Shown in pieces: positions 39,801 through 43,969 of a stretch of DNA of 64,000 nt. The DNA lies in the NCBI RefSeq assembly GCF_000699445.3, contig NC_067201.1:13757501-13821500 (forward strand), given 5' to 3'. The notes beneath the pieces were generated by a model. The model was not told the origin of the DNA, searched no databases, and saw only the letters and a program-made list of their open reading frames with translations. The DNA comes from Schistosoma haematobium. Taxonomy: Eukaryota > Platyhelminthes > Trematoda > Strigeidida > Schistosomatidae. The translations under genes and the position numbers were made by a program. Numbering within the stretch: position 1 is the stretch's first letter; each line of letters starts with the position of its first letter.

Positions 39801-40035
39801 TTATGTAATTGAGTATATTCAGGCATTTTACATACCTATACACGAATGGGAGCATTGGTTAACTAACTATGGGACTAAATATTCACGATCTCAGTTAACT
39901 GGACTTGCATCATGTCTTTCACGATCTGATAAACGTCAGTATCAACGACTTATAAACACAATAAATCAAATTTACAATACAACAAATCAAACGAATTCAT
40001 TTGGAAATGGTTTGTTGACCACTACGACGAGTTGA
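1453..40035 (+). CDS. VPS50: VPS50/syndetin, 3' portion of gene (14 exons, 829 aa visible)
   Basis: VPS50 (syndetin, CCDC132) is the subunit specific to the EARP complex (with VPS51-53), which tethers recycling-endosome carriers. The exons, in order, are 1453-1835, 6179-6277, 9516-9606, 10788-10939, 14617-14932, 17586-17664, 25824-25915, 29203-29229, 31024-31044, 31169-31270, 32504-32677, 33362-33513, 34250-34798 and 39783-40035. All have AG/GT borders and matching phases; the sum is 2490 nt ending in TGA. Diagnostic family blocks seen are GEEFC (exon 2), MFLENETWKICPVK (exon 3), LEVLRLIG/RYLQMMRLLKPIAGEV (exons 6-7), SDEGRGQMLLDIQ (exon 13) and the C-terminal Y-I-Q-A-F-Y...EW block (exon 14). 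The N-terminal coiled-coil/Vps54-like part must lie upstream of the window. Asn/Ser-rich insertions in exons 1, 4, 5 and 13 appear to make it longer than vertebrate syndetin. Exon borders are my prediction from splice signals and family similarity, with no transcript evidence. Confidence 0.93.
2090..2700 (+). repeat. Degenerate interspersed repeats in VPS50 intron
   Basis: 2190-2440 resembles 11340-11545 (shared stretches around CTATCACC, AAACTAAATCA-like and TTTGTTGTCTTAAG/CATTGTCTTTAGTC blocks). 2600-2695 is a worn + strand copy of the family-2 hammerhead repeat, with GGTGGTCTAATATTGATCGG and CATGATTTCAAT. The ribozyme core is lost. Confidence 0.45.
4489..4553. repeat. (TA)n microsatellite, about 65 bp
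   Basis: A near-perfect TA dinucleotide run inside a VPS50 intron. It creates long Tyr-Ile open frames on both strands that are artefacts. Confidence 0.97.
6179..6277 (+). CDS. VPS50: VPS50 visible exon 2
   Basis: The acceptor TTTAG ends at 6178. Two bases from the previous exon plus T make His, then FVHIGEEFCECSPNE...YFKDFH; the donor GTAAAT is at 6278. The nearer AG at 6191-6192 looks attractive but puts a TGA in frame with the phase-2 end of exon 1, so the 6178 acceptor is preferred. GEEFC and the IQKYFKDFHR helix are conserved syndetin blocks. Confidence 0.9.
9100..9182 (+). mobile_element. Solo 3' end of LINE-B family
   Basis: Contains TGGTATGGCAACTGTAACTG, a GTACGTACGTACGAAGTCC block and the short tandem tail ACTGACTGACTG. 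The same tail ends the RT-bearing element at 21355-21425, so this is a strongly 5'-truncated insertion. Tandem 4-mer tails are usual for RTE-type LINEs. Confidence 0.72.
9516..9606 (+). CDS. VPS50: VPS50 visible exon 3
   Basis: The acceptor TTTTTAG ends at 9515 and the donor GTAATA is at 9607. It encodes (R)KHMDRLKMFLENETWK followed by ICPVKHSFTVMDLQ, the most conserved block of syndetin. The exon ends in phase 0. Confidence 0.93.
10788..10939 (+). CDS. VPS50: VPS50 visible exon 4 (Asn-rich)
   Basis: The acceptor TTATAG ends at 10787 and the donor GTAAGT is at 10940. The exon starts EFRAVKDLFES, matching the EFKF segment of animal syndetins, then becomes a low-complexity Asn/Ser/Thr stretch with a run of six Asn residues near the end. 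It is probably a disordered linker between the N- and C-terminal domains. The exon ends in phase 2. Confidence 0.87.
11970..12575. repeat. Foldback hammerhead-repeat composite
   Basis: A minus-oriented family-2 repeat (11975-12145; ACCACCAATGAAAACCTGG onward) is followed by about 390 bp of middle sequence with an ATA run (12200-12222), then a plus-oriented 3' end (12530-12575). The ribozyme core in the left arm has decayed (CTGAGAAG instead of CTGAGGAG). Confidence 0.6.
14480..14506. repeat. (CT)n(TA)n microsatellite
   Basis: A pyrimidine CT run directly joined to a TA run just upstream of VPS50 exon 5. A longer copy of the same architecture is at 24811-24878. Confidence 0.85.
14617..14932 (+). 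CDS. VPS50: VPS50 visible exon 5 (disordered linker)
   Basis: The acceptor GTTTAG ends at 14616 and the donor GTAAGT is at 14933. The frame is fixed by the phase-2 end of the previous exon: (T)VPKLQNKKLFAFPYTFVQF, then about 80 residues rich in Asn, Asp and Ser, closing ITISQNNF. The equivalent vertebrate segment is also an acidic linker. Only 64 bp separate its donor from the truncated end of an inserted RTE element. Confidence 0.85.
14980..15309 (-). pseudogene. RTE reverse transcriptase N-terminal remnant
   Basis: Reads MAIRQIKSEKAEGPDNIPTE through NYRGITLLSVPGNVFNRVLL to QLRDQQAG, then runs into the TA repeat. The protein is the same as that encoded at 27384-27700 over the shared part. 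Confidence 0.85.
14997..16650 (-). mobile_element. RTE-type LINE, 5' half (SR2/SjR2-like), 3' truncated
   Basis: Read on the minus strand, it begins with the LINE 5' leader (CTCTAGAGTTACTGCCGGT-type block near 16600), then carries decayed apurinic endonuclease pieces. First comes MRRYNLAVLGISKNYW (16338-16129), then MGDLNTKVEMDNTGYED and YIDHICINKKF (16098-15721). The start of the reverse transcriptase follows (IKSEKAEGPDNIPTESLKSD at 15309 onward). It stops abruptly at DQQAG beside a TA repeat. Stop codons, frameshifts and an internal loss after the endonuclease are present. Losing the 3' end is unusual for LINEs, which normally lose the 5' end. Confidence 0.88.
15721..16338 (-). pseudogene. 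RTE endonuclease remnant
   Basis: Two same-family blocks, 16338-16129 and 16098-15721, are separated by a TAG after SHGSRTI. GDLN and IDH motifs are visible; the SDHHLVV block that should follow is missing. Confidence 0.8.
17586..17664 (+). CDS. VPS50: VPS50 visible exon 6
   Basis: The acceptor TTTTCAG ends at 17585 and the donor GTAAGT is at 17665. It encodes SNDTSFSNDHSGPLLSTTTL followed by EVLRLI(G), matching the start of the conserved C-terminal syndetin domain. It enters in phase 0 and leaves in phase 1. Confidence 0.91.
19790..19930 (+). repeat. Degenerate SM-alpha-like hammerhead repeat
   Basis: Contains ACATTGAGATGCGGGTACATT and CTGACAAG followed by GAAATTCGCGTC, recognisably the SM-alpha ribozyme end, but the conserved GAG and GAAAC positions are changed. 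It lies immediately upstream of the LINE-B copy. Confidence 0.6.
20000..21425 (+). mobile_element. LINE-B, 5'-truncated (reverse transcriptase and 3' end)
   Basis: Starts inside the RT (PTMVVFLELKAAFDSADRE), continues through PFLFNFIVD, LEYADDIVLF (catalytic YADD intact), a conserved thumb/C-terminal region and SKCKMLLQD, RWLGHVLRM, GWGPRDDSN, to a 3' UTR with GTACGTACGTACGAAG and a GACTGACTGAC tail. A frameshift with stop near 20192 and a stop at 20872 inactivate it. Family: RTE-like by its tail; exact name not certain. Confidence 0.9.
20247..21191 (+). pseudogene. LINE-B reverse transcriptase C-terminal remnant
   Basis: 20247-20873 is one open frame containing YADD; a TAA at 20871-20873 separates it from 20886-21191 (WLGHVLRMP...RRCIHSLCSPKF). 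Together they give the palm, thumb and C-terminal tail of a LINE RT. Confidence 0.88.
22000..22185. repeat. Degenerate repeat middle segment plus AAT/ATT microsatellite
   Basis: 22035-22110 matches, inverted, the middle part of the foldback composite at 12280-12360. 22138-22182 is an AAT run turning into an ATT run, so it is self-complementary. Confidence 0.5.
24184..24332. repeat. Hammerhead repeat flanked by 20-bp inverted ends
   Basis: The left arm 24184-24203 and right arm 24313-24332 are inverted complements with one mismatch. Between them lies a minus-oriented family-2 unit with an intact ribozyme core (24235-24280) and part of a tRNA-like B box (TCGAATCC on the minus strand). It reads as one unit whose far end was replaced by the 3' end of an inverted copy. 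Confidence 0.7.
24235..24280 (-). ncRNA. Hammerhead ribozyme core, family 2
   Basis: Minus strand: stem I strand GCACTG?CAGTGC pairs across positions 24280-24275 and 24240-24235; CTGAGGAG at 24274-24267; a short stem II with loop CATACT; CGAAAC at 24253-24248; a palindromic stem III GGCC; and cleavage triplet ATC. All conserved core bases of a type I hammerhead are present. Stem II has one G-U pair and stem III is very short, as in SM-alpha ribozymes, so it may act as a dimer. Confidence 0.66.
24470..24805. repeat. Second foldback hammerhead composite
   Basis: A minus-oriented unit (24485-24630; AAAAACCTGGAAGTACTGAAT and CTTCGGTCTCGC boxes) is followed by a 150-bp middle segment shared with 26530-26660, then a plus 3' end (TCCAGGTTTTCGGTGGTAGT, near 24779). 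The ribozyme core has decayed. Confidence 0.58.
24811..24878. repeat. (CT)n(TA)n microsatellite
   Basis: CT repeats about 24811-24836, then uninterrupted TA repeats to about 24878. Confidence 0.95.
25824..25915 (+). CDS. VPS50: VPS50 visible exon 7
   Basis: The acceptor AATAG ends at 25823 and the donor GTAAGT is at 25916. It encodes (G)RYLQMMRLLKPIAGEVMHCL then CQVFDYYLYS, strongly matching the syndetin C-terminal domain. It enters in phase 1 and leaves in phase 0. The preceding intron is 8.2 kb and full of repeats. Confidence 0.93.
26365..26855. repeat. Third foldback hammerhead composite
   Basis: The left minus-oriented unit (26375-26530) carries CTTCTCAGCAGTGCGCATTC. The middle segment (26530-26740) is shared with 24630-24750. 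The right plus-oriented 3' end (26750-26855) carries GAGAAGTCCCATGATAGAATG and TTCCAGGTTTCCAATGGTTG. The ribozyme core is mutated in both arms. Confidence 0.58.
27080..27169 (+). mobile_element. LINE-B type solo 3' end
   Basis: GTGCTAACGAAATATGGCAAC, then a diverged GTAC-rich block and ACTGACTGACTGAC tail. The next base begins a different element (RTE copy 2), so one LINE was inserted exactly at, or recombined into, the tail of another. Confidence 0.7.
27170..28530 (+). mobile_element. RTE-type LINE, 3' half, internally deleted
   Basis: Starts at the linker before the RT (LYDTTKKLTGKYSEPSK) and continues into MAIRQIKSEKAEG..., NYRGITLLSVPGN, QQAGFRKDRLCTNQ. After frameshifts it reads DDLDFADVLVL, where the second catalytic Asp of FADD is Val. 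Near 28345 it jumps to the C-terminal HRELEADMKRMNSNW block, skipping about 400 bp that are present in the copy at 60.8-63 kb. It ends with TAAG-type tandem 4-mers at 28502-28530. Its first 530 bp are nearly identical to the inverted copy at 15.0-15.53 kb. Confidence 0.9.
27384..27755 (+). pseudogene. RTE reverse transcriptase N-terminal remnant (copy 2)
   Basis: 123 open codons: KSEKAEGPDNIPTESLKSD, EEEQVPTDCKEGHFIT, GNYRGITLLSVPGNVFN, LRDQQAGFRKDRLCTNQIV. The frame breaks after TLRIIV. Confidence 0.87.
29203..29229 (+). CDS. VPS50: VPS50 visible exon 8 (27-nt microexon)
   Basis: AG at 29201-29202 follows a pyrimidine stretch; 27 coding bases give ILNLFGPIQ; the donor GTAAGT is at 29230. 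The block matches the aromatic/FG segment that follows DYYLYA in animal syndetins. It is symmetrical (phase 0 at both ends), so skipping would keep the frame. Confidence 0.82.
29317..29820 (+). repeat. GC-rich interspersed repeat, copy 1
   Basis: Begins CCCTGGTACGGCCGAGGCTG, contains GAAAAGCGAATGTCCGG and CTACCATGGGGCTGTATCTC, and ends near GTGTGTTTAAATAAGTT. Homologous + strand copies lie at 36769-37190 and 42219-42700. No protein is recognised; the 3' end is A-rich, as in a retroposed unit. Confidence 0.75.
30566..30645 (-). repeat. SM-alpha-like hammerhead repeat fragment (minus)
   Basis: The minus strand reads GTGCAGGTACATCGAG, CTGACGAG, then GCGAAACGGATGTC. The CTGACGAG and CGAAAC boxes are intact, but stem II has a mismatch and stem III is only two base pairs, so activity is doubtful. 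Confidence 0.6.
31024..31044 (+). CDS. VPS50: VPS50 visible exon 9 (21-nt microexon)
   Basis: The acceptor CTTCAG ends at 31023; 21 bases encode DHSLINQ; the donor GTAGGT is at 31045. Phase is 0 at both ends. It sits in the variable loop between the FG segment and the RLRTT helix of syndetin. It is too short for similarity to prove it; the call rests on splice signals, phase and position. Confidence 0.68.
31169..31270 (+). CDS. VPS50: VPS50 visible exon 10
   Basis: The acceptor TGTTAG ends at 31168 and the donor GTTAGT is at 31271. It encodes ISNSSEFPERLRTTIKRINE then RLITTDNHQSILTG. The RLRTTIKRI helix is the conserved syndetin LRTTLNRI block. Phase is 0 at both ends. The intron before it is only 124 nt. 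Confidence 0.9.
31536..31625 (+). repeat. SM-alpha-like hammerhead repeat fragment (plus)
   Basis: GGGCACATCCAG, CTGACGAG (31571-31578), CACCAAATGGGG, TGAAAC, then GTGCGTT as the cleavage region. Core boxes are mostly kept; the stem II closing pairs are weakened. Confidence 0.62.
32175..32405. repeat. Fourth foldback hammerhead composite
   Basis: A minus-oriented unit (about 32180-32320) directly abuts a plus-oriented unit starting inside the ribozyme (ACTAGGATGAAACGACCGTC, near 32334). The outer 40 bp are inverted complements at roughly three quarters identity. Confidence 0.6.
32504..32677 (+). CDS. VPS50: VPS50 visible exon 11
   Basis: The acceptor TGTAG ends at 32503 and the donor GTAAGT is at 32678. 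It encodes 58 residues from DRFSLPLHGPIELLHTLNP to VVAVESVIFLADILET, which matches the syndetin helix VVATESLVFLAEQFE. An Asn/Asp-rich loop lies between. Phase is 0 at both ends. Confidence 0.92.
32865..33050 (-). repeat. Family-2 hammerhead repeat, worn
   Basis: ACTATTGAAAACCTTGAAGCA, CTAGTGTGGGAATCCTCAG and a decayed tRNA-like part follow the family-2 order. The ribozyme boxes are changed (CTGAGGAT, CGAGAC). No inverted partner is seen. Confidence 0.55.
33362..33513 (+). CDS. VPS50: VPS50 visible exon 12
   Basis: The acceptor CTTTCAG ends at 33361 and the donor GTAAGT is at 33514. It begins VLLPHLTACLPDNKRGL and continues to PHLLNIIIA(K), matching the LQPHLDAVMP...KP.YWIVAGK region of syndetin. 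The exon ends in phase 2. Confidence 0.91.
33570..33720 (-). mobile_element. Fragment of LINE-C 5' leader
   Basis: Homologous to 36605-36730 (CACTTCCCRRTYGCYCACACC start, then ACCTGRRGAGAA and TTAG...CAG blocks), which is the leader of the minus-oriented element below. No coding part is attached. Confidence 0.5.
34250..34798 (+). CDS. VPS50: VPS50 visible exon 13 (largest)
   Basis: The acceptor CTTTAG ends at 34249 and the donor GTATGT is at 34799. The first base completes Lys; the frame then runs MTGVATKNCKQ onward through a Gln/Asn/Ser-rich insertion (about residues 30-75 of the exon, including six consecutive Asn) into conserved syndetin sequence: MNWSTKEVANTPNPYVYDI, FMIVIWKALLSCLASQLLEA and CSDEGRGQMLLDIQTLA. 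The exon ends in phase 2. Confidence 0.93.
35440..36765 (-). mobile_element. LINE-C (LINE-B relative), internally deleted: endonuclease but no RT
   Basis: Minus strand: leader (36765-36500), then endonuclease frames 36483-35938 (IGAFNVRSLCQID, INVCRISETRIQD, RRLFIISAYAPTDYSPDEM) and 36008-35760 (VLVAGDFNAQVDSLNQAERH, QRTDNGDRLLQMCADN). A last endonuclease block runs to about 35650, followed directly by about 200 bp of 3' UTR with an ATTGACTGACTGACTG tail near 35455-35440. The whole RT is missing. A frameshift splits the endonuclease near 35940-36000. Confidence 0.82.
35760..36483 (-). pseudogene. LINE-C endonuclease remnant
   Basis: Two overlapping frames together span the apurinic-type endonuclease domain: SETRIQD (metal-binding Glu), YAPTD, GDFNAQ. 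The frameshift lies just before the GDFN block. Confidence 0.82.
36769..37190 (+). repeat. GC-rich interspersed repeat, copy 2
   Basis: Starts GCCCCAAAGGCCCTGGTATGG and contains a run of eight C at 36816-36823; otherwise very close to the 42.2-kb copy. It lacks the final A-rich end. Its start abuts the minus-oriented LINE-C leader. Confidence 0.78.
37264..39300 (+). mobile_element. LINE-B, 5' part: endonuclease plus RT start, 3' truncated
   Basis: Endonuclease frame 37355-38317 is followed, after frameshifts, by the linker (LRKEIGQSLRKDREAWWSKR, 38509 on) and the RT start KRYKSPGPDDLPPALFKDGG (38854 on). The RT continues FKKGSRRSCTSYQGVSLLPI, EEQAGFRSGRGCIDHILTLR and VVFLDIRAAFDSLDRTVLWD, where it stops at 39300. 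The break coincides with a perfect 28-bp palindrome. The missing half corresponds to what the copy at 20.0-21.4 kb retains. Confidence 0.9.
37355..38317 (+). pseudogene. LINE-B endonuclease, long open frame (320 aa)
   Basis: An uninterrupted frame from MLPPNTRTEAVSLKPRAPF. Endonuclease motifs are in order: AAFNVRTLV, VFCLSETLIQD (catalytic Glu), VISVYAPTDCSPD, VLAGDLNAQFG (Asp/Asn), IQIDHITIS and LDSDHALV (Asp-His). All residues expected for an AP-type endonuclease appear present. It ends by frameshift in the linker and is cut off from a functional RT, so it is treated as a retroelement relic although this domain could still be translated. Confidence 0.85.
38854..39303 (+). pseudogene. LINE-B reverse transcriptase N-terminal remnant
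   Basis: RT fingers and first palm motif: SPGPDDLPPALF, VPIFKKGSR, AGFRSGRG and FLDIRAAFDS (the Asp of motif A). The YADD motif lies beyond the break. Confidence 0.88.
39300..39327. repeat. Perfect 28-bp palindrome
   Basis: Two 14-base arms with no spacer: left arm TTGACTTATAATTA and its exact reverse complement. It sits exactly at the 3' break of the LINE-B copy. Confidence 0.97.
39783..40035 (+). CDS. VPS50: VPS50 terminal coding exon
   Basis: The acceptor TTCTAG ends at 39782; the frame runs (R)SFPRLDYVIEYIQAFYIPI, then HEWEHWLTNYGTKYSRSQL and LSRSDKRQYQRLINTI, to TGA at 40033-40035. It matches the C-terminal syndetin segment, including the W and KY/YS tail. The last 20 or so residues are Asn/Thr-rich. 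No clear + strand AATAAA follows within about 100 bp, so the 3' UTR probably runs into the UBE2C 3' UTR on the other strand. Confidence 0.93.
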
Positions 40036-40062
40036 AAACTCATATAGTGTTTTATAGAACAT

Positions 40063-40068
40063 TTTATT
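40063..40068 (-). promoter_or_regulatory. UBE2C poly(A) signal (AATAAA)
   Basis: AATAAA on the minus strand, 190 nt downstream of the UBE2C stop. Cleavage just beyond it would place the end of the UBE2C transcript within about 20-30 bp of the VPS50 stop codon on the other strand. Confidence 0.6.
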
Positions 40069-40257
40069 TTGTATGTATATAATATTTATACGCGAGTCTT
40101 TTGAGTATGTCTTGCATTTGGATAAATACATGGATTTAGGTAGAATATAGAAACTAGAAAATAGAGGGAAAGAGAATGGATAGTACAAAAGTTTGTGGAC
40201 TGTTAAGGAGAAAATTTGACTGTACACAATAGCCAGACACTGAAATATTTACATAGA

Positions 40258-40367
40258 CTAGCTGTTGGACGATGATGCTTGAAATTTCATCATTTCAGCA
40301 CGGAATGCAGAAGGATTAGACCATAGTTGAGCTGCTTGCCCATTTAAAGGACTATCATTATTGGGTT
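40258..40367 (-). CDS. UBE2C: UBE2C terminal exon
   Basis: The acceptor TTACAG precedes (E)PNNDSPLNGQAAQLWSNPSA, then FRAEMMKFQASSSNS and TAG at 40260-40258. The PNNDSPLN block is the conserved E2 helix-3 region. Confidence 0.95.
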
Positions 40368-43300
40368 CTGTAACGGACAAGAAACATTATTAGAAGCATT
40401 CAGTTCAGAAGTATATTGCAAATAACACATGACAGTTGTGGAATACTTAACACTGCTCGATCACTATGTAGTGACCCATGTAATTTTTATCTAGTACTTA
40501 GTATTGATTTAGTCACTAGTTTAAGTGACTGACTGCACTATTTCGATGTTAAATAGTTAGAAGTGATCAGAAGAGAATTTCGCGACATTTTATGTCGGCT
40601 AGTATATGTTGACATGGCGTACTTAGTCTTGAGGGACCTGATACTCCTCATGATTTCCAAAGCCAAGTCACTACCGAGCTATTTGAGTAGCGACAGACCT
40701 GTAAAAATAATACATTCACACTGTCTGACCACTGATAGGTAGCTAGTATAATGTTTGTTTGATTTATAGCGATCGGATTCTGTCGATCATGCTTGGGAAT
40801 AAAATTATCCTGGATTAGGTTTACATACTTACTAGTCAAACTAAATGAATGAAATCCAGATATATGGAGCCTCACCATTACAATCAACTCTAATTGGTTA
40901 GTACCAACAACCTTAAAACACCTAAGCTTTTTAATTTATTCTACCGACATGAAGCACTGGACATACAATCAGGTGTATAATTCAATTACACAGGAGCTCA
41001 GACATATATATACATATACAATCTTTTAGTACACACGTTGGATGAGGATGCTAAACATTCTAGGACTACGCTGTTTTGTGCACAAGCAGTCAACAGAATT
41101 CAGAAATATAGATGCGATGTTAAAACACTAACCTGCTAATAAACTTCGAATAGATAACAGAAGATTTTCTACAGTCAGTAAAGGAGACCACATTTCTTTC
41201 AGAATATCTAAGCATATTACTCCACGAGTATCAACATTAGGATGATAACATTTCGAAACAAAACGCACATTTGGAGGACTGTATGGATAGTTAGGGCCAA
41301 ACTCAAGTGAAAGTTTGTATTGCTGACCTTCATATACCTTTAAGAGACAAAGTCAGTAAGATATCAATGATTAGAAAAAAATGAGGACCAGACAATGGCA
41401 TCAAGAATTGACATTTATGTAAAAAGTTGATATACTTACCGTTCCATCAGGACCACGTATAGACGCTAGCCAACGAGTGAGATTTTCACCATCTGGAAAT
41501 GCCGTCACGCTTTTGTCGTTAGACATCTGTAATAAACAATTAACATTAAATTAATATCAAGCAAATATAATAAGGTGTTCTTTGGGTTTGTATGAAATCT
41601 GGTCACTTAATATTTCAAATTCACTAGACTAATTTTCTCGGTAAGCTAACTGGTTCGATTTGCACATTTTTTTAACTTGGAAACTAGGCATATATACAAA
41701 CGATAAATAACGGGATAAAATACAATTATTACATTGTCTGAATCATGTAAGTGTCAAGTCTTCAATGCACTCTGAGGGGCTTCAACAGACCACGCATTGA
41801 CTAATTTTTACATTCCAAGGCAATGAGTTGCACATTTTCTTGAGGCCCAGTCACAAAGGAGTAACATGGTTATAACGTATCTCGTTTACCACGTACTTGG
41901 CCTTGAGTTTCATTGTGTAAGGTGTCGGTTGTCTGAACTAGACGTTGCATAGATCAAATGAACACACCAATTGGTGAAGGATAACTGGGAATCAATCACT
42001 GTCACTCAATAATTAAGTAAAAATTTTGGACCTGGTTGCCCAAATCACTACAAATAAAATGGGGTTCTAGTCTCCAACTCAGAGGTTGAAGTACGACTAT
42101 TTCGATAACTAAAGCGGAGATTTGGATCAGTAACACTTACTGATGGGCCAAGTAACAGGACACCTGAGGGATTGCAGATAAAGCATCTCAAGACATCAAT
42201 AAACTAGTTTATTAACAGATTGCCCCCAAACGCCCTGGTATGGCCGAGAGCGGGGTGGGTCCGCCCTTCCTCTCGAAATACTCTCACACGGCCGCGCGTA
42301 TACAGCCTCTGCCAGGGAAGTCCTACTCACTGCCTTCTCGTGGCGGGGGTGTTGTTTACGAAAATGAGAGGAAGAAAAGCGAATGTCCGGCGCTTTAACC
42401 GGATCCCAAACCAATTGTGCACATGGGCACCAGTATCCTGCGGGAACAAATGGCGTATGAACCAATCGTCGGTCACCGGCTACCATGGGACTGCATCTCC
42501 TTACGATGCTCCACTGCCTTGTGGGTTAGACCTTTAGGTCAAAGGCTCGGGGTGTGGCCCCCTAAGAGAACCACCTGCTTCGGTCTGGGCACCCGGGCAG
42601 TAACGCAGCCCACACGCAATTAATGAACTGAAATTGTGTGGCGCATATATGTTTGGCGCACTCCTGTACCAATATATATGTGTTCAAATAAAATAAATAA
42701 AATTATTAACAGATTGTAAAATCAGTGCCACTTATTAACAGAATAATGATTTCGTCATCAGGTATGACATACCCAAAAACTGAAACAAGTAGTTTTTGTG
42801 GCTTATTATAATCAGGCATCAATATACACTAATTTCGGATTAATTCCCCCTGTCTGTAAATACCTATGTCAGCAACTGCAACTCAGGGTTATTTTGGTCC
42901 ATTAACCTGGTTTTTAGCTATCGGGAATTGGCTGAGATCTACTAATCAGGGAGTTCACCGCTTACGACTTGGGCACGTGACGTATGCTGAGTATATATTA
43001 GTGCAGCCATGATTGCAGTTCAAGTGTGGAACTAACCATAAAGATGAATCTGAGGATTCTATTGTAAGATAACAATGTATCCCCTATAATGTTGGGGATG
43101 GATGCCTTGCATACTCATTTAAGCAGGAATTCGAAACGGAAGATACATTCATGCGTATTTAATAACACTAAGCGGATACAATGACCTTAATGTCAACGGG
43201 GAATATGGTTTGAAGTCAACAGAAGAAAAAGGGTAAATAAAACTGACATATAAACTAAGACCAATGGCTCGAAAACTTACTAGCAACTCCATTAATTCCT

Positions 43301-43376
43301 TCTGCAATCTAAATTAGGAATAGATCATTAGTGATAAAAAGACAAACAACCTTTTGCTAACACTATCCCCATTCAT
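40258..43376 (-). CDS. UBE2C: Ubiquitin-conjugating enzyme E2 C, complete (5 exons, 151 aa)
   Basis: UBE2C (UbcH10/vihar) is the E2 that starts ubiquitin chains on substrates of the anaphase-promoting complex. Minus-strand exons are 43376-43351, 43308-43281, 41526-41440, 41337-41133 and 40367-40258 (456 nt). The product begins MNGDSVSKRLQKELMELL, then MSNDKSVTAFPDGENLTRW. The UBC fold has LSLEF...YPYSPP, HPN at about residues 79-81 and the active-site Cys at about residue 89 in VICLDILKEMW; it ends MMKFQASSSNS. The N-terminal extension is much shorter than in human UBE2C. The first in-frame ATG follows a TGA with no other ATG between, which fixes the start. The third exon's flanking intron carries a GC-rich repeat. 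Confidence 0.94.
41133..41337 (-). CDS. UBE2C: UBE2C exon 4 (catalytic core)
   Basis: It encodes VYEGQQYKLSLEFGPNYPYS through CYHPNVDTRGVICLDILKE to LLLSIRSLLA plus one base. The HPN motif and the catalytic Cys of the CLDIL block are intact. The donor is GTTAGT, immediately before 41133. Confidence 0.95.
41440..41526 (-). CDS. UBE2C: UBE2C exon 3
   Basis: It has 29 codons, MSNDKSVTAFPDGENLTRW then LASIRGPDGT, bounded by ACAG and GTAAGT. It matches MMSGDKGISAFPESDNLFKW of human UBE2C. Its initial Met codon is internal to the protein, so it is not the gene start. Confidence 0.94.
42219..42705 (+). repeat. GC-rich interspersed repeat, copy 3 (most complete)
   Basis: Starts CCCCCAAACGCCCTGGTATGG, runs through CGAATGTCCGGCGCTTTAACC and CTACCATGGGACTGCATCTC, and ends GTGTTCAAATAAAATAAATAA, an A-rich 3' end. 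It lies inside the UBE2C intron, opposite in orientation to that gene. Confidence 0.8.
43281..43308 (-). CDS. UBE2C: UBE2C exon 2 (28-nt microexon)
   Basis: The acceptor AATTTAG lies at 43309 onward and the donor GTAAG at 43280. It encodes (R)LQKELMELL. A second AG seven bases inside the exon would break the phase with exon 1, so the upstream AG is chosen. Confidence 0.87.
43351..43376 (-). CDS. UBE2C: UBE2C exon 1 (26 nt coding)
   Basis: The ATG at 43376-43374 opens MNGDSVSK plus two bases of Arg. The donor GTTGTT follows at 43350. The join to exon 2 recreates SKRLQKELM, matching GKRLQQELM of animal UBE2C, which is why this small exon is believed. An AG 15 nt upstream of the ATG could be a splice or trans-splice acceptor. 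Confidence 0.85.
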
Positions 43377-43587
43377 TATTTTGAAAGACAGCTGCGCGGG
43401 GAAGTTCAAGGCAAGTGGTAGTCATAGTTGTGAAGCGTGTATGAGGTACAAACATGGGGCTTTATCAAACGTAAATATTGATCTGCAGGGTTTATATGAT
43501 TTATACCGGGATCACAAAACATGGTTCTTGGTCCTGATATGATGGGAAATAAAAACTCAATTTTTGATTGATTTAATTACTATGAGT

Positions 43588-43593
43588 TTTATT
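43588..43593 (-). promoter_or_regulatory. Poly(A) signal of the upstream minus-strand gene
   Basis: AATAAA on the minus strand, 157 nt after the TAA of the 43750-43969 exon and about 212 bp upstream of the UBE2C ATG. A second AATAAA lies at 43667-43672. Confidence 0.45.
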
Positions 43594-43749
43594 CAACATT
43601 ACATACATTATAATCCAATGTGATGAACATTCACTGTATTATATGTTTTCTTTTGTCGTATGATATTTTATTCTGTATAATATATGATATTCTTGTATTC
43701 ATTTGTTATGAACTATAATCAGTCTGTGATTTGTTATAACTAAGTATTA

Positions 43750-43969
43750 TTAATCAAAAATGGGTGTAAAGTCAATATATAAACCAGTGTATTTTAAACT
43801 ATTTTGATCACCGTTCGTCGTCGTGTTTGGGGCTAATGAATCATCACTTATACCAGTCTTTGTGTTCTTACTTCGCATCGTGGGAATTGCAGGGGTCCCT
43901 CGTTCCCAGTATAAGCGATCAGCGTTTTTTCCAGCACAGCAATCAGCGACGACCAAACATAACAGGTCC
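43750..43969 (-). CDS. Probable terminal exon of an unrecognised gene
   Basis: A minus-strand frame follows a good acceptor (TATGCTTTAG, just above 43969). It starts in phase 2 and reads DLLCLVVADCCAGKNADRLY, then WERGTPAIPTMRSKNTKTGI, and ends YIDFTPIFD plus TAA at 43752-43750: about 72 residues, with a short hydrophobic/Cys start and a polar, acidic end. AATAAA signals follow at 43672-43667 and 43593-43588. I do not recognise the family, and no upstream exons could be joined. It could be a chance open frame; the acceptor, frame and poly(A) signals together favour a real 3' exon. Confidence 0.42.
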
